Positions 54,304-64,000 of a DNA stretch of 64,000 nt are shown here, one piece after another. The first letter of the stretch is position 1. Each line of letters opens with the position of its first letter. The stretch lies in assembly GCF_040869045.1 (NCBI RefSeq), contig NC_090319.1, positions 389,871,601 through 389,935,600 on the forward strand, given 5' to 3'. The translations under genes and the position numbers were made by a program. The stretch is from Eurosta solidaginis. Its lineage: Eukaryota; Arthropoda; Insecta; Diptera; Tephritidae. The notes under the pieces are model-generated. The model ran no database searches. It saw only the letters and a list, made by a program, of their open reading frames with translations, and was not told the DNA's origin.

Positions 54304-55739
54304 AACAAGTAAGGACGGGACTGTCTTCGGCTGTGCCGAAGACTTCATACCTTTCATGAATGGGGCTGAACAATAACGTTATTCCGTTCGTAATCTCCAA
54401 ATAATCGGATGTATAAGATAAGAAATATATAGTGAACAAACGATTTTTAAGATAAATATGAAATAAACAAGTAAGGAAGGTCAAGTTCGGGTGTAACCGA
54501 ACATTACATACTCAGTTGAGGTGACAACATAAGGGAAAATAACCATGTAGAAAAATTAACCGAGGGAAACCCTGGAATGTGTCTGTATGAATGTGTATCA
54601 AATGAAAGGCCTTAAAGAGTATTTTATGAGGGAGTGGGCCATAGTTCTATACGTGGGCGCCATTTAGGGATATAGCCATAAAGGTGGAATGCGTTTGTAC
54701 GATATGGGTATCAAATGAAAGGTGTTAATGAGTATTTTAAAAGGGAGTAATCCTTAGTTCCATAGGTGGACGCCGTTTCGAGATACCACCATAAAGGTGG
54801 ACCAGGGGTGACCCTAGAATTTGTTTGTACAATATGGGTATCAAAAGAAAGGTGTTAATGAGTATTTTAAAAGGGAGTAATCCTTAGTTCCATAGGTGGA
54901 CGCCGTTTCGAGATATCGCCATAAAGGTGGACCAGGGGTGACTCTAGAATGTGTTTGTACGATATGGGTATCAAATTAAAGGTATTAATGAGGGTTTTAA
55001 AAGGGAGTGGTGGTTTTTGTATAGGTGGTCGCATTTTCGAGATATCGCCATAAAGGTGGACCAGTGGTGACCCTAGCGCCATTTAGGGATATAACCGAGG
55101 GAAACCCTGGAATGTGTTTGTATGACATGTGTATCAAATGAAAGGCATTAAAGAGTATTTTATGAGGGAGTGGGCCATAGTTCTATACGTGGGCGCCATT
55201 TAGGGATCTAGCCATAAAGGTGGAATGCGTTTGTACGATATGGGTATCAAAAGAAAGGTGTTAATGAGTATTTTAAAGGGAGTAATCCTTAGTTCCATAG
55301 GTGGACGCCGTTTTGAGATATCGCCATAAAGGTGGAGCAGGGGTGACCCTAGAATTTGTTTGTACAATATGGGTATCAAAAGAAAGGTGTTAATGAGTAT
55401 TTTAAAAGGGAGTAATCCTTAGTTCCATAGGTGGATGCCGTTTCTAGATATCGCCATAAAGGTGGGCCAGGGGTGACTCTAGAATTCGTTTGTGCAATAT
55501 GGGTATCAAACGAAAGGAGTTAATGAGTATTTTAAAAGGGAGTGGGCCTTAGTGCTATAGGTGGACGCCTTTTCGGGGTATCGCAATAAAGGTGGACCAG
55601 GGGTGACTCTAGACTTTGTTTGTACGATATGGGTATCAAATGAAAGGTGTTAATGAGTAGTTTTAAAAGGGAGTGGGCCTTCGTTCTATAGGCGTTCGCC
55701 CTTTCGAGATATCGCCATAAAGGTGGACCAGGGGTGACC

Positions 55740-57367
55740 TTTTTTTGTTTTTTTCCTTAGGTCTCTACACGCTAGCCGCGCTTCGAGAAAATCTATTATT
55801 TCTTTTCTTGTATCTTTTCATGTACATAACTTGAATTTAAAATTATTATAACTTAATATATAAATGCATGTGAGTATAGTTGGTGATATGATTTTATGAA
55901 ACAATACTGTCTGCAACTGGATACAGAGGTGAGTTTAAATTTCAGGTATTTAACTTAGCATACAGTAATGAATATTTGTTATTGCAATGAATTAAAGATT
56001 TTTAGTGTACTAAATATATTACTAATAAATTTCTTGAAAGATTCGATCAATTCTTGATTCCGTCAAATATCTATTATGTTGTATGGTTGTATGTTGAGCT
56101 CCTTGCAAAGGGTTTCATGAATTCTTCTCGCATTCTGGTACCTGGAACACGAGTAGATTAAGTGACTAATTGACTGTGCTTCTCCTTCGTTGCATGGACA
56201 TAAGTCTGTATCAATAATATGGAAGCGCTTCAAGTAGGCTTTGCAGAAACTGTGACCAGTTAAGCACTGCGTCATTTCGAATGAAATTCCCAATCTTTCA
56301 CTATATATCTCTGCTTCTTTTGGCGCCTTGAAGAACATTTTTGTGTTACTGCCTGTCGATTCATCTGTGTATTCACGACGCCATGCTCCTTGCGTTTCTT
56401 GTTGTATAATTGCTTTAGTATAGCTCATTGGAAACTTTTTGTAAACAGGACTTGTTGTCAGACCTGCCGCTTCCTTGGCTGCTTTATCTGCTTGCTCATT
56501 TCCGTCGATACCAGTATGAGCTTTTACCCAAGAGAAATTAATTTCGTTTTTTTGACGTAGAAAGAACAACCGCTTATGTATTGACGCTATTAATGACGTC
56601 GTACTGCTTCTATTTTTGATAGCTTCAAGACATGATTGGCTATCACTAAAAATGTGTAGGTTTTGTATTGCCAAGTACCTTTGAGCCCAGAATAGCGCAG
56701 AATCGATTGCGTATGCTTCAGGTTGGAACACGCTGCATACATTGAGAAGTTTAAATATTTCTTTTTCAGAAGTTACATCTGGATGGATGATAACAAAGGC
56801 CGATCCGCATTCTCCCGTTTCTAGTTTGCTTCCGTCTGTAAAGATCTGTGTGGTATGATGTGCTATTAAGCTATCAATTTCGACCTGTCTACTGATTTTG
56901 CTATATTCAATGGTTTGCCGATCGGATGGGTGTAGCAAGTCTTTCGGATGTATATCTCTATCTAAATCAACTTCTACTGGTAACCCAGGTTTTCCGCCTT
57001 GTTTTCTGACCTCGTATACTTTGCTTATTTCTGCAACTTTAAGATGGAGTGGCGTGAACGCAGCTAGTGCTAGTGCAGAAGTTGCGGACACAGTGTGAAA
57101 GTCACGTATCGCTCTTATAGCAAAACTTCTTTGAAAAGATCGGAGAAGCTTACGGACGCAGTAGTAGTTAGTTGCTCCTCCCCAAACACTTGATGCGTAA
57201 GTAATCATGGGCTCGACAACTTGTCTGTATATTATCGCAACATTTTCGGCATGAATTCCCCATGTAGGTCTCACATATTTGCATATATTATTAAAAATTC
57301 GTTGCGTTTTTCCAATGATATAGCGTGCATGGCTGATAAAATTTAAATTGTTATCTATTATAACTCC
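55740..57367 (-). mobile_element. 5'-truncated RNase H LINE in copy D
   Basis: The minus-strand A-rich tail appears as TTTTTTTGTTTTTTT at 55740-55755. The flanks GGGGTGAC (55731-55738) and GGGTTGAC (57368-57375) look like an 8-bp target duplication with one mismatch. The repeat module resumes exactly after it. Confidence 0.85.
56063..57367 (-). CDS. C-terminal 435 residues of a LINE ORF2 (RT thumb, RNase H, CCHC)
   Basis: The frame is uninterrupted from the truncation point (VIIDNNLNFISHARY, 57367) to the stop at 56063. It holds the RT thumb YRQVVEPMITYASSVWGGAT, an RNase H domain with IFTDGSKLETGECGSAF, QPEAYAID, HIFSDSQSCLEAI and WVKAHTGIDGNEQADKAA (all four acidic positions present), and a terminal CPCNEGEAQSISHLIYSC zinc motif. 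This layout is the I/LOA-type ORF2 C-terminus. With no stop or shift it is the best-preserved coding frame of the window, suggesting recent insertion, though it lacks endonuclease and RT palm. Confidence 0.9.
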   Translation of the reverse strand, partial: GVIIDNNLNFISHARYIIGKTQRIFNNICKYVRPTWGIHAENVAIIYRQVVEPMITYASSVWGGATNYYCVRKLLRSFQRSFAIRAIRDFHTVSATSALALAAFTPLHLKVAEISKVYEVRKQGGKPGLPVEVDLDRDIHPKDLLHPSDRQTIEYSKISRQVEIDSLIAHHTTQIFTDGSKLETGECGSAFVIIHPDVTSEKEIFKLLNVCSVFQPEAYAIDSALFWAQRYLAIQNLHIFSDSQSCLEAIKNRSSTTSLIASIHKRLFFLRQKNEINFSWVKAHTGIDGNEQADKAAKEAAGLTTSPVYKKFPMSYTKAIIQQETQGAWRREYTDESTGSNTKMFFKAPKEAEIYSERLGISFEMTQCLTGHSFCKAYLKRFHIIDTDLCPCNEGEAQSISHLIYSCSRYQNARRIHETLCKELNIQPYNIIDI

Positions 57368-58938
57368 GGGTTGACTTTAGAATATGTTTATACGATATGG
57401 GTATCAAATGAATGGTGTTAATGAGTATTTTAAAAGGGCGTGGGGCTTAGTTCTATAGGTGGACGCCTTTTCGAGATATCGCCTTAAAGGTGGACCAGGG
57501 GTGACACTAGAATGCGTTTGTACGATATGGGTATCAAATGAAAGGTATTAATGAGAGTTTTAAAAGGGAGTGGCGGTAGTTGTATATGTGAAGGCGTTTT
57601 CCAGATATCGACCAAAATGTGGACAAGGGTGACCCAGAACATCATCTGTTGGATACCGCTAATTTATTTATATATGTAATACCTGCCAAGATTTTAAGGG
57701 TTTTTTATTTCGCCCTGCAGAACTTTTTCATTTTCTTCTACTTAATATGGTAGGTGTCACAACCATTTTATAAAGTTTTTTCTAAAGTTATATTTCGCGT
57801 CAATAAAACAATCCAATTACCTTACCATGTTTCATCCCTTTTTTCGTATTTGGTATAGAATTATGGAATTTATTTCATTTTTCGTAATTTTCGATATAGA
57901 AAAAGTGGGCGTGGTCATAGTCGGATTTCGTTCATTTTTCATACCAAGATAAAGTGAGTTCAAGTAAGCACGTGAACTAAGTACATTAAAGATATGTCGA
58001 TTTTTGCTCAAGTTATCATGTTAACGGCCATGCGGAAGGACAGACGGACTACTGTGTGTAAAAACTGGGCGTGGCGTCAACCGATTTCTCCCATTTTCGC
58101 AGAAAACAGTTAACGTCATAAAATCTATGCCCCTACCAAATTTCAAAAGGAATGGTTAATTTTTGTTCGACTTATGGCGTTAAAAGTATCCTAAACTAAT
58201 TAAATGAAAAAGGGCGGAGCCACGCCCATTTTGAAATTTTCTTTTATTTTGCACCATATTATTACTGGAGTTGAATGTTGACATAATTTACTTATATACT
58301 GTAAAGATATTAAATTTTTTGTTAAAATTTTACTTTAAAAATTTTTTTTTTTAAAAGTGGGCGTGGTCCTTCTCCGATTTTGCTAATTTTTATTAAGCGT
58401 ACATATAGTAATAGGAGTAACGTTCCTGCCAAATTTCATCATGATATCTTCAACGACTGCCAAATTCCAGTTTGCAAAAGTTTTAAATTACCTTCTTTTA
58501 AAAGTGGGCGGTGCCACGCCCATTGTCCAAAATTTGACTAATTTTCTATTCTGCGTTATAAGTTCAACTCATCTACCAAGTTTCGTCGCTTTATCTATCT
58601 TTTGTAATGAATTATCGCACTTTTTCGGTTTTTCGAAATTTTCGATATCGAAAAAGTGGGCGTGGTTATAGTCCGATATCGTTCATTTTAAATAGCGATC
58701 TGAGATGAGTGCTCAGGAACTTACATACCAAATTTCATCAAGATGCCTCAAAATTTACTCAAGTTATCGTGTTAACGGACGGAAGGACGGACGGACGGAC
58801 GGACATGGCTCAATCAAATTTTTTTTCGATCCTGATTATTTTACTGGAAGTCTATATCTATCTCGATTCCTTTATATATGTACAACCAACCGTTATCCAG
58901 TCAAACTTAACTGAGTTTTGACAAAAAACCCCTTATCT

Positions 58939-60320
58939 GAACGATCGGTTGTATGGGATAGGTAGATACTATATACATATAGCACCGATCAAAGTGATTT
59001 TTTCAGGAAAGCTTCTATGATATATTAGAATAAATATCACCAAGTTTAACGTTTTTATATTGGAAATTAAGGGAGAAATGGCTAAAAATCTTTCTATCTG
59101 AACGATCGGTTATATGGGATATATATTATATATAGCTCCGATCGAAATGATTTTTTCTTGAAATCTTCTATGATATATTAGAATAAATATCACCAAGTTT
59201 AACGTTTTTATATTGGAAATTAAGGGAGAAATGGCTAAAAATCTTTCTATCTGAACGATCGGTTGTATGGGATATATATTATATATAGCTCCGATCGATA
59301 CGATTTTTACAGGAAATCTTTAATGATATATTAGAATATATATCACCAAGTTTCACGTTTTTATATTGGAAACGAAGGGAGAAATGGCCAAAAATCTTTC
59401 TATCTGAACGATCGGTTGTATGGGATATATATTATATATAGCTCCGATCGAAATGATTTTTTCATGAAATCTTTTATGATATATTAGAATAAATATTAGC
59501 AAGTTTAACGTTTTTATATTGGAAATTAAGGGAGAAAGGGCTAAAAATCTTTCTATATGAACGATCGGTTGTATGGGATATATATTATATATAGCTCCGA
59601 TCGAAATGATTTTTTCACGAAATCTTCTATGGTATATTAGAATAAATATCACCAAGTTTAACGTTTTTATATTGGAAATTAAGGGAGAAATTGCCAAAAA
59701 TCGTTCTATTTGAACGATCGGTTGTATGGGATATATACTGTATATAGCTCAGATCAAAGTGATTTTTTCAGAAAATCTTCTATGGTATTTTAAACTATAT
59801 ATCACCAAGCTTCTCGTTTATACTTCCTAAATTAAGGGAGAAATGGCCAAAAATCTTTCTATCTGAACGATCGGTTGTATGGGATATATATTATATACAG
59901 ATCTGATCGAAATGATTTTTTCATGAAATCTTCTATGATATATTAGAATAAATATCACCAAGTTTAACGTTTTTATATTGGAAATTAATGGAGAAATTGG
60001 CAAAAATCTTTCTATCTGAACGATCGGTTGTATGGGATATATACTATATATCTCCAATCAAAGTGATTTTTTCAGGATATCTTCTATGATATATTAGAAT
60101 ATATATCACCGAGTTTCATGTTTATACTTTCTAAGTTGCGGCAGGAATGACCAAAATCGTCTTATCTGAACGATCGGTTGTATGGGAGATATATGTTATA
60201 GTGGTCCGATCATACCGGATCCGACTAATGTTTAATATAATACAAAAATACATCCTTGTGCCAAATTTCATTGAGATATCTCAAAATTTGAGGACTAGTT
60301 TGCGTTCAAACAGACAGACG
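58939..60320 (+). repeat. 153-bp tandem array, nine units
   Basis: GAACGATCGGTTGTATGGGA begins near 58939, 59100, 59253, 59406, 59559, 59712, 59865, 60018 and 60168. Most spacings are exactly 153. Each unit contains ATATATAGCTCCGATCGAAA and CACCAAGTTTAACGTTTTTA. 153 is divisible by three, so frames through it stay open and give false repeat-protein ORFs on the minus strand. Confidence 0.95.
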
Positions 60321-60483
60321 GCGGACAGACGGACGGACAGACGGACATGGCTATATCAACTCAGTTCGTCGCCCTGATCAATTCGGTATACTTAATGGTG
60401 AGTCTATCTTCTATATTTCTCAACGTTACAAACATCGGACCAAAGTTAATATACCATTTCATGTTCATGAAGGGTATAAAAAC

Positions 60484-61209
60484 AATAGATATACAAGCAA
60501 ATCGTATTCGCAGTAAGTTTTTTCAATAATCTACAGCTAGAACATATCAATAATAATAACCAACAAAAAAAAATAAAAAACAATCACAAAACTCTCCAAG
60601 TGAGAGAGGCACGAGCATTTAAAAGCAGCTATTGATTCTGCATAATAAACAAATTATATATTACAATAATTGGCAAATATTTGTAATTTTATTTAATTTG
60701 GTAAACAAGATATTCAATACTGAGTCTTTTTACGGGGTGATCCGAAATTACTGCACACGCGTGTAAAATAAATTTGTTTAAGTTTCATACACCTTTTTCC
60801 AAAAATAAGTGCTTAAAGCTTTCAAAGCGTTTTTTCATCTTAGAAAGGTAAGATATGGCATGTTTAAAAGGTCCTTTTTCTGAAGATACTTGTGAAAAAT
60901 TAAGATTGTTATCAGTGAGCACTTTTTGTGTGCAGCTTCCCTAGGCAAACTTTCCTTTTGCCACTGCGTGCACTTTTCTTAGTGAACAGAGACGTTTGCG
61001 TAGGGACCGAGTTGATATTTGAATCTTGTAGAAAACTCTCATCCGAGGCAATGGTGCTATGTTTTCCGTCAGTGACCAATTTATTTTTAGTAGACAACCA
61101 TTTTATGCTGGTGCCTGGTATCTTTAGCCATATTTCGATCCGCTTGAAAGTCAATCAAACTACACCTCTTGGAAGATATTCCGTCGTGGAAAGTAAATTT
61201 TTTGACTGG
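60484..61209. other. No recognisable feature
   Basis: The + ORF at 60928-61239 and the minus ORF at 60912-61154 overlap and show no family. Confidence 0.4.
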
Positions 61210-61480
61210 ATATATGTGGTGGTAGCGTGCTCCACCTAAAACATCGAAGGCCTTGGGTTAAAGTCCCTGTCTAAGCAACATCAAAAGTTTAGAAAACTGT
61301 TTTTTCAATTATTATGAAAAGCTTCTCAGGGAAAACTCACCTTCCTTTGAGCTTCCGTTTGGAGTCGGCATGAAGTATGCAGGTCTCATCCCACCAATTT
61401 GTAGGCAAAACTTAAAAAGAAGCACAACGTTTGGCGTAAATCTGCTCGGACATAAATCGCACCAAATATTTGTTTTATGA
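61210..61480 (+). repeat. tRNA-derived SINE, copy 4
   Basis: TATGTGGTGGTAGCGTGCTC then CACCTAAAACATCGAAGGCC, box B TTGGGTTAAAGTCCC, and the body TTTGGAGTCGGCATGAAGTA then CCACCAATTTGTAGGC. Diverged at the 3' end. Confidence 0.75.
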
Positions 61481-61617
61481 CTAAAGCAAGCCGCAATGGT
61501 TTATCGTTTCCCATCCGAAACTTGTTTTACGTTTTTATTGGAGGTATTTTTTTTACTCGGCGGGTCTTAAGTCCATCACATCATTTGATTCAAATGAAAT
61601 TATTTCCCTGGTTTGGC

Positions 61618-62160
61618 TTAATGTATTGTCAATATAGCGCCAACTCTTAAAACAATATTTATACTTTTCATTTTACTGAAACTTATACAAACTCTTTTAA
61701 TAATGGAAAATACAAATAAATATCCCATAGTAAGGACTAATACAAATATTAGCATAAGTCTTTTCAATTCATAAAGTAAGCTAAACAAATAAAAAATATC
61801 CAAACAACCAAGTCCAAATGTGCTTAAATCCCAAGACAATGTACCTCGAGCAAACAGATTCTTTGTCATGCTTAGTGTGGTATAAACAGCTTCAAGGGCA
61901 AATAAAAAATAATTTAAGATCATAAGCAAGTTGCATATCAAAAACAACCAATGAAATCGACTAACAATCAACCTTTTATGTTTCTGTACATTTTTCTTCC
62001 ACTTAAAAAATTTTAATAATCTCTCATTGAGAGAGAATACTGAAGTTATTTGCTGATGGATTATCTCACGAAAACAGCTTTAATAGAAACGAATATATGC
62101 AATATAGATTCCACTGTAGAAAATAATCTCACAAAAAGATATACATACGTAACCTAGACC
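61618..62160 (-). pseudogene. Gustatory-receptor-like fragment, broken
   Basis: Minus-strand pieces read KRLGLGYVCISFCEIIFYSG, then after a TAA FREIIHQQITSVFSLNERLL, then after a frameshift SRFHWLFLICNLLMILNYFL, FALEAVYTTLSMTKNLF and DIFYLFSLLYELKRLM. The pattern LNERL, a short basic loop, RFHWLF..CNL...LN, then a hydrophobic helix is typical of insect gustatory receptor TM5-TM6 regions. The terminal TYhhhhhQF motif is not seen. Two in-frame stops and a shift suggest a pseudogene. A chance hydrophobic ORF or another transporter is possible. Confidence 0.4.
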
Positions 62161-62429
62161 CAGTCTTTTTGTGCTCTAGATAAAAAACTCCTTCTAGGGC
62201 CCAGAAACTGGTGTTCGCCTATTTACGAGTAATTTCCCGTTTATTCTTTGGATGTAAGTAGGTCAGATTTTCCTGGGTCTTTCATATTATGGAAAAATAT
62301 ATTTAGATGCTGAAGGATGACTATCCTTTTTTAGCCAAATTATTTAAGATGCCGCCTGTGTAGAAACTTTGGAGCGATCGCCATATGGCACAAATTGTCA
62401 ATGATCTAGCTACTTGGTACATTTTTTTA

Positions 62430-62797
62430 CAAAATAAAAAATAAATGTAAGGTGCGATAACCTCCGAAGAGATCTCAGCCGAGCTTCTCTTCCAATTTGC
62501 GTCGTTCTCCTATTTTTTTTTTTTTTTCTACAAATTGACGGGATGGGACCTACTTGTTTAATGCCAACCCCGAACGGCATCTGCAAGGCAGATGAATTTT
62601 CATTGAGAGCTTTTCATGTAGAAATACACTCGAAGTGATTGCCAAACACCACGAGGGGCGACCCCGCTTAGAAATAGATGCTTCTAACTGAAAAAACTTG
62701 TTTCTAAGGTTTTTGATGTTGCTTTTTCCGGGGCATGAACCCAGGATCATCGGTGTGGTAGGCGGAGCACGCTACCATCACACCACGGTGGCCGCCG
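62430..62797 (-). repeat. tRNA-derived SINE, copy 5 (longest)
   Basis: In reverse: GCGGCCACCGTGGTGTGATG then GTAGCGTGCTCCGCCTACCA CACCGATGATCC, box B TGGGTTCATGCCCCGG. The body has GGGGTCGCCCCTCGTGGTGT and AGATGCCGTTCGGGGTTGG, the 3' part AGAGAAGCTCGGCTGAGAT, and an A-rich end at about 62430. Confidence 0.9.
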
Positions 62798-63189
62798 TAT
62801 ATTTTTGTAGCTGCTTTAAAATTCCGACTTCTGATGCAGTATTTTTTTGACATTAACCCAGAGAACTTCAAAAACAAAGTACATGGAATGCGTGTGTTTG
62901 TCTGTATGTATGTCACCCTGTGCCACTCTGTTATTTTGATATTTTCTTTGATTTGGTTAACAGTTCCGTGAGCGATTTCATCTCCATCCGGTTAGCCAAC
63001 TCATCTAGCTTACTTTGTTGTTGTTGCTTTATATGCAATTCCTTAATCTACCTGGCGTTTTATTTCCACTAGCTTGTAATTTAAATAAATTTACATGTCT
63101 GTGGCCCTATCATTTAACATGGGACTTAGGCGATTATTGCTTGTGACCACAGATATCAGTAAAGAAGGTCTCATTGAATTCTTCATATA
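62798..63189. other. No recognisable feature
   Basis: AT-rich spacer. Confidence 0.4.
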
Positions 63190-63480
63190 TTACCCTATTC
63201 CGGCTGCTAGTTCGAAAACGCTATATGAAAGAAAATTTTTCAAAAAAACTCTATAACAAAATGTGTTTCAAAACCGCCGTACCTCGGAATGAGGTTGAAG
63301 AACATCCTAACTCAGAATTCTTTTCACAAATGTACCAGTCATTGTTTTGAGTTTAAGCTCAGATAGTGCATTTTTAAAACAAATTCTGAGGCAGGGCGGG
63401 ATATAAAAAACGTTTTGAGATAGGGCGTTTTCGAAACGGCATCTGAGATTACGGTGATATTCTAGTCAGCAGTCAATATG
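63190..63480. repeat. Dispersed repeat shared with 51632-52469
   Basis: GAGATAGGGCGTTTTCGAAA then CGGCATCTGAGAT and CTAGTCAGCAGTCAATATG match the earlier copy. Unidentified. Confidence 0.5.
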
Positions 63481-63534
63481 TGTAATTCAGCTTTCGTCTC
63501 ATTTAATTTTTGTGACATTTCTCTTAATATGTAT

Positions 63535-63618
63535 CCGTATTATAAATTTGGGAGCACACAACTGGGTATATGTCAATCGGCTTCATCCGAACTTAGACTG
63601 TCCTACTTGTTTTTTTTA
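63535..63618 (-). repeat. Terminus of a fourth AACAAGTA-type repeat
   Basis: In reverse: AACAAGTAGGACAGTCTAAG then TTCGGATGAAGCCGA (hairpin) and TTGACATATACCCAGTTG. Same start-hairpin-ATACCC plan as families 1 and 2, different sequence. The remainder was not found. Confidence 0.6.
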
Positions 63619-64000
63619 GCAAAATTTCTTATTAATTTTTATTTTTTTATTTATATTTATTCAACCAAATTTATGGTTCCAATGACAAGAAATAAGAATA
63701 CTTCGATGTCAAAGGCCTTCATAAAATATTTCTTCTCCTTCTTATTTTAGCTATAGGGAGACTCCCTGAAGGTTTTTGGGAGTTTTAGTGATGTTAATAG
63801 TTCTTTCAAGGATATTTATTCGGTAAGGTTCAGGAAATACCACTATTGAGGTACTATCCCGACCATTTGGGGAACAGTTAAATCAACTGGATTCACTACG
63901 GGAAGGTGCGGTGCTGTTGAAAATTCTGTTGAAATTGGATTTGAAAAGATATTAATTGCGCTGTCAAATCCTTTGTGAGAGTTGCGCTAACAACCTTTTG
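63619..64000. other. No recognisable feature
   Basis: AT-rich sequence to the window end. Confidence 0.4.

Larger units (their letters stand above)
54466..58921 (+). repeat. Modular repeat family 1, copy D
   Basis: It starts AACAAGTAAGGAAGGTCAAG with TTCGGGTGTAACCGAA. It has about ten modules in 54480-55738, including a larger internal duplication (54560-54690 resembles 55090-55230), and is split by a LINE at 55740-57367. It resumes to the (GGAC)n tract at about 58780-58805. The end AACTTAACTGAGTTTTGAC lacks the GAGCTCTGC segment of other copies. Confidence 0.85.
54304..60483 (+). repeat. Modular repeat family 2 (composite, interrupted)
   Basis: The start (54304) is AACAAGTAAGGACGGGACT with the hairpin GTCTTCGGC...GCCGAAGAC and ATACCTTTCATGAA. 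The end (60483) is CATGTTCATGAAGGGTATAAA, so the subterminal TTCATGAA...GGTAT is inverted between the ends, as in family 1. The body is largely a 153-bp tandem array (58939-60320) plus (GGAC)n-ACATGGCT at about 60310-60350. Family 1 copy D is inserted at 54466-58921. Confidence 0.8.

Noticed and set aside
59353..60057. Minus-strand ORFs with repeated IYNIYPIQPIVQIERFL units
   Set aside because: They follow exactly from the 153-bp tandem array (51 codons per unit) in a mobile repeat; not a protein-coding gene.

Overview
The window is AT-rich eukaryotic nuclear DNA that looks like a dipteran insect, most likely a tephritid-type fruit fly. That reading is an inference from the repeat content: jockey-clade and RNase H-bearing LINEs, gypsy-type LTR elements, a tRNA-derived SINE, a Helentron fragment, and long modular repeats that start AACAAGTAAGGA. 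No complete host gene could be identified. The stretch reads as intergenic or long-intron sequence made mostly of nested, mostly inactive transposable elements, with a few weak host exon candidates (5.3-5.5, 7.4-7.7, 32.5-33.8 kb) and one gustatory-receptor-like relic (61.6-62.2 kb).

Layout. 0-5 kb: a degenerate gypsy-type element on the + strand with gag, protease, RT, RNase H, integrase, polypurine tract and part of a 3' LTR; its gag may be preceded by a 188-bp GT-AG intron. 5-9.5 kb: weak exon candidates, a SINE and a foldback element. 9.5-19.4 kb: two copies (A, B) of a long modular repeat (family 1). Copy A is interrupted by a LINE fragment. Copy B is split by a nearly intact gypsy-type LTR element (12222-17762, minus strand) with a 4-bp target duplication. 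19.4-24.6 kb: two terminal-inverted-repeat elements, one with a small ORF, a SINE and an RTE-like LINE end. 24.8-29.6 kb: a decayed gypsy element on the minus strand whose leader/gag region holds a LINE fragment and a Helentron helicase end. 29.6-36.6 kb: mostly unique sequence with a second Helentron end, candidate membrane-protein exons and a decayed element bounded by GTCGCGACAAC. 36.7-39 kb: family 1 copy C.

41-48 kb is a nest in which each step is marked by a target-site duplication: a jockey element (13 bp) sits in a hAT-like element (8 bp), which sits in the reverse-transcriptase region of an RNase H LINE (12 bp), which itself sits in a family-2-like repeat. 48.3-50 kb is a third modular repeat family. 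50.4-53.4 kb holds a MITE-like element, a poly(T) tract, a SINE and a 256-bp near-perfect palindrome. 54.3-60.5 kb is a second nest: a LINE end inside family 1 copy D inside a family 2 copy that ends in a 153-bp tandem array. 61-64 kb holds two SINEs, the receptor relic and another repeat terminus.

The parts do not form a pathway; what they share is transposition history. The most interesting structure is the set of at least four repeat families with one architecture: AACAAGTAAGGA start, a perfect short hairpin, subterminal inverted repeats, a (GGAC)n-ACATGGCT block and a GTATAAAAA end. It resembles the DINE-1/INE-1 (Helentron-associated) plan, and a Helentron helicase fragment lies in the same window.
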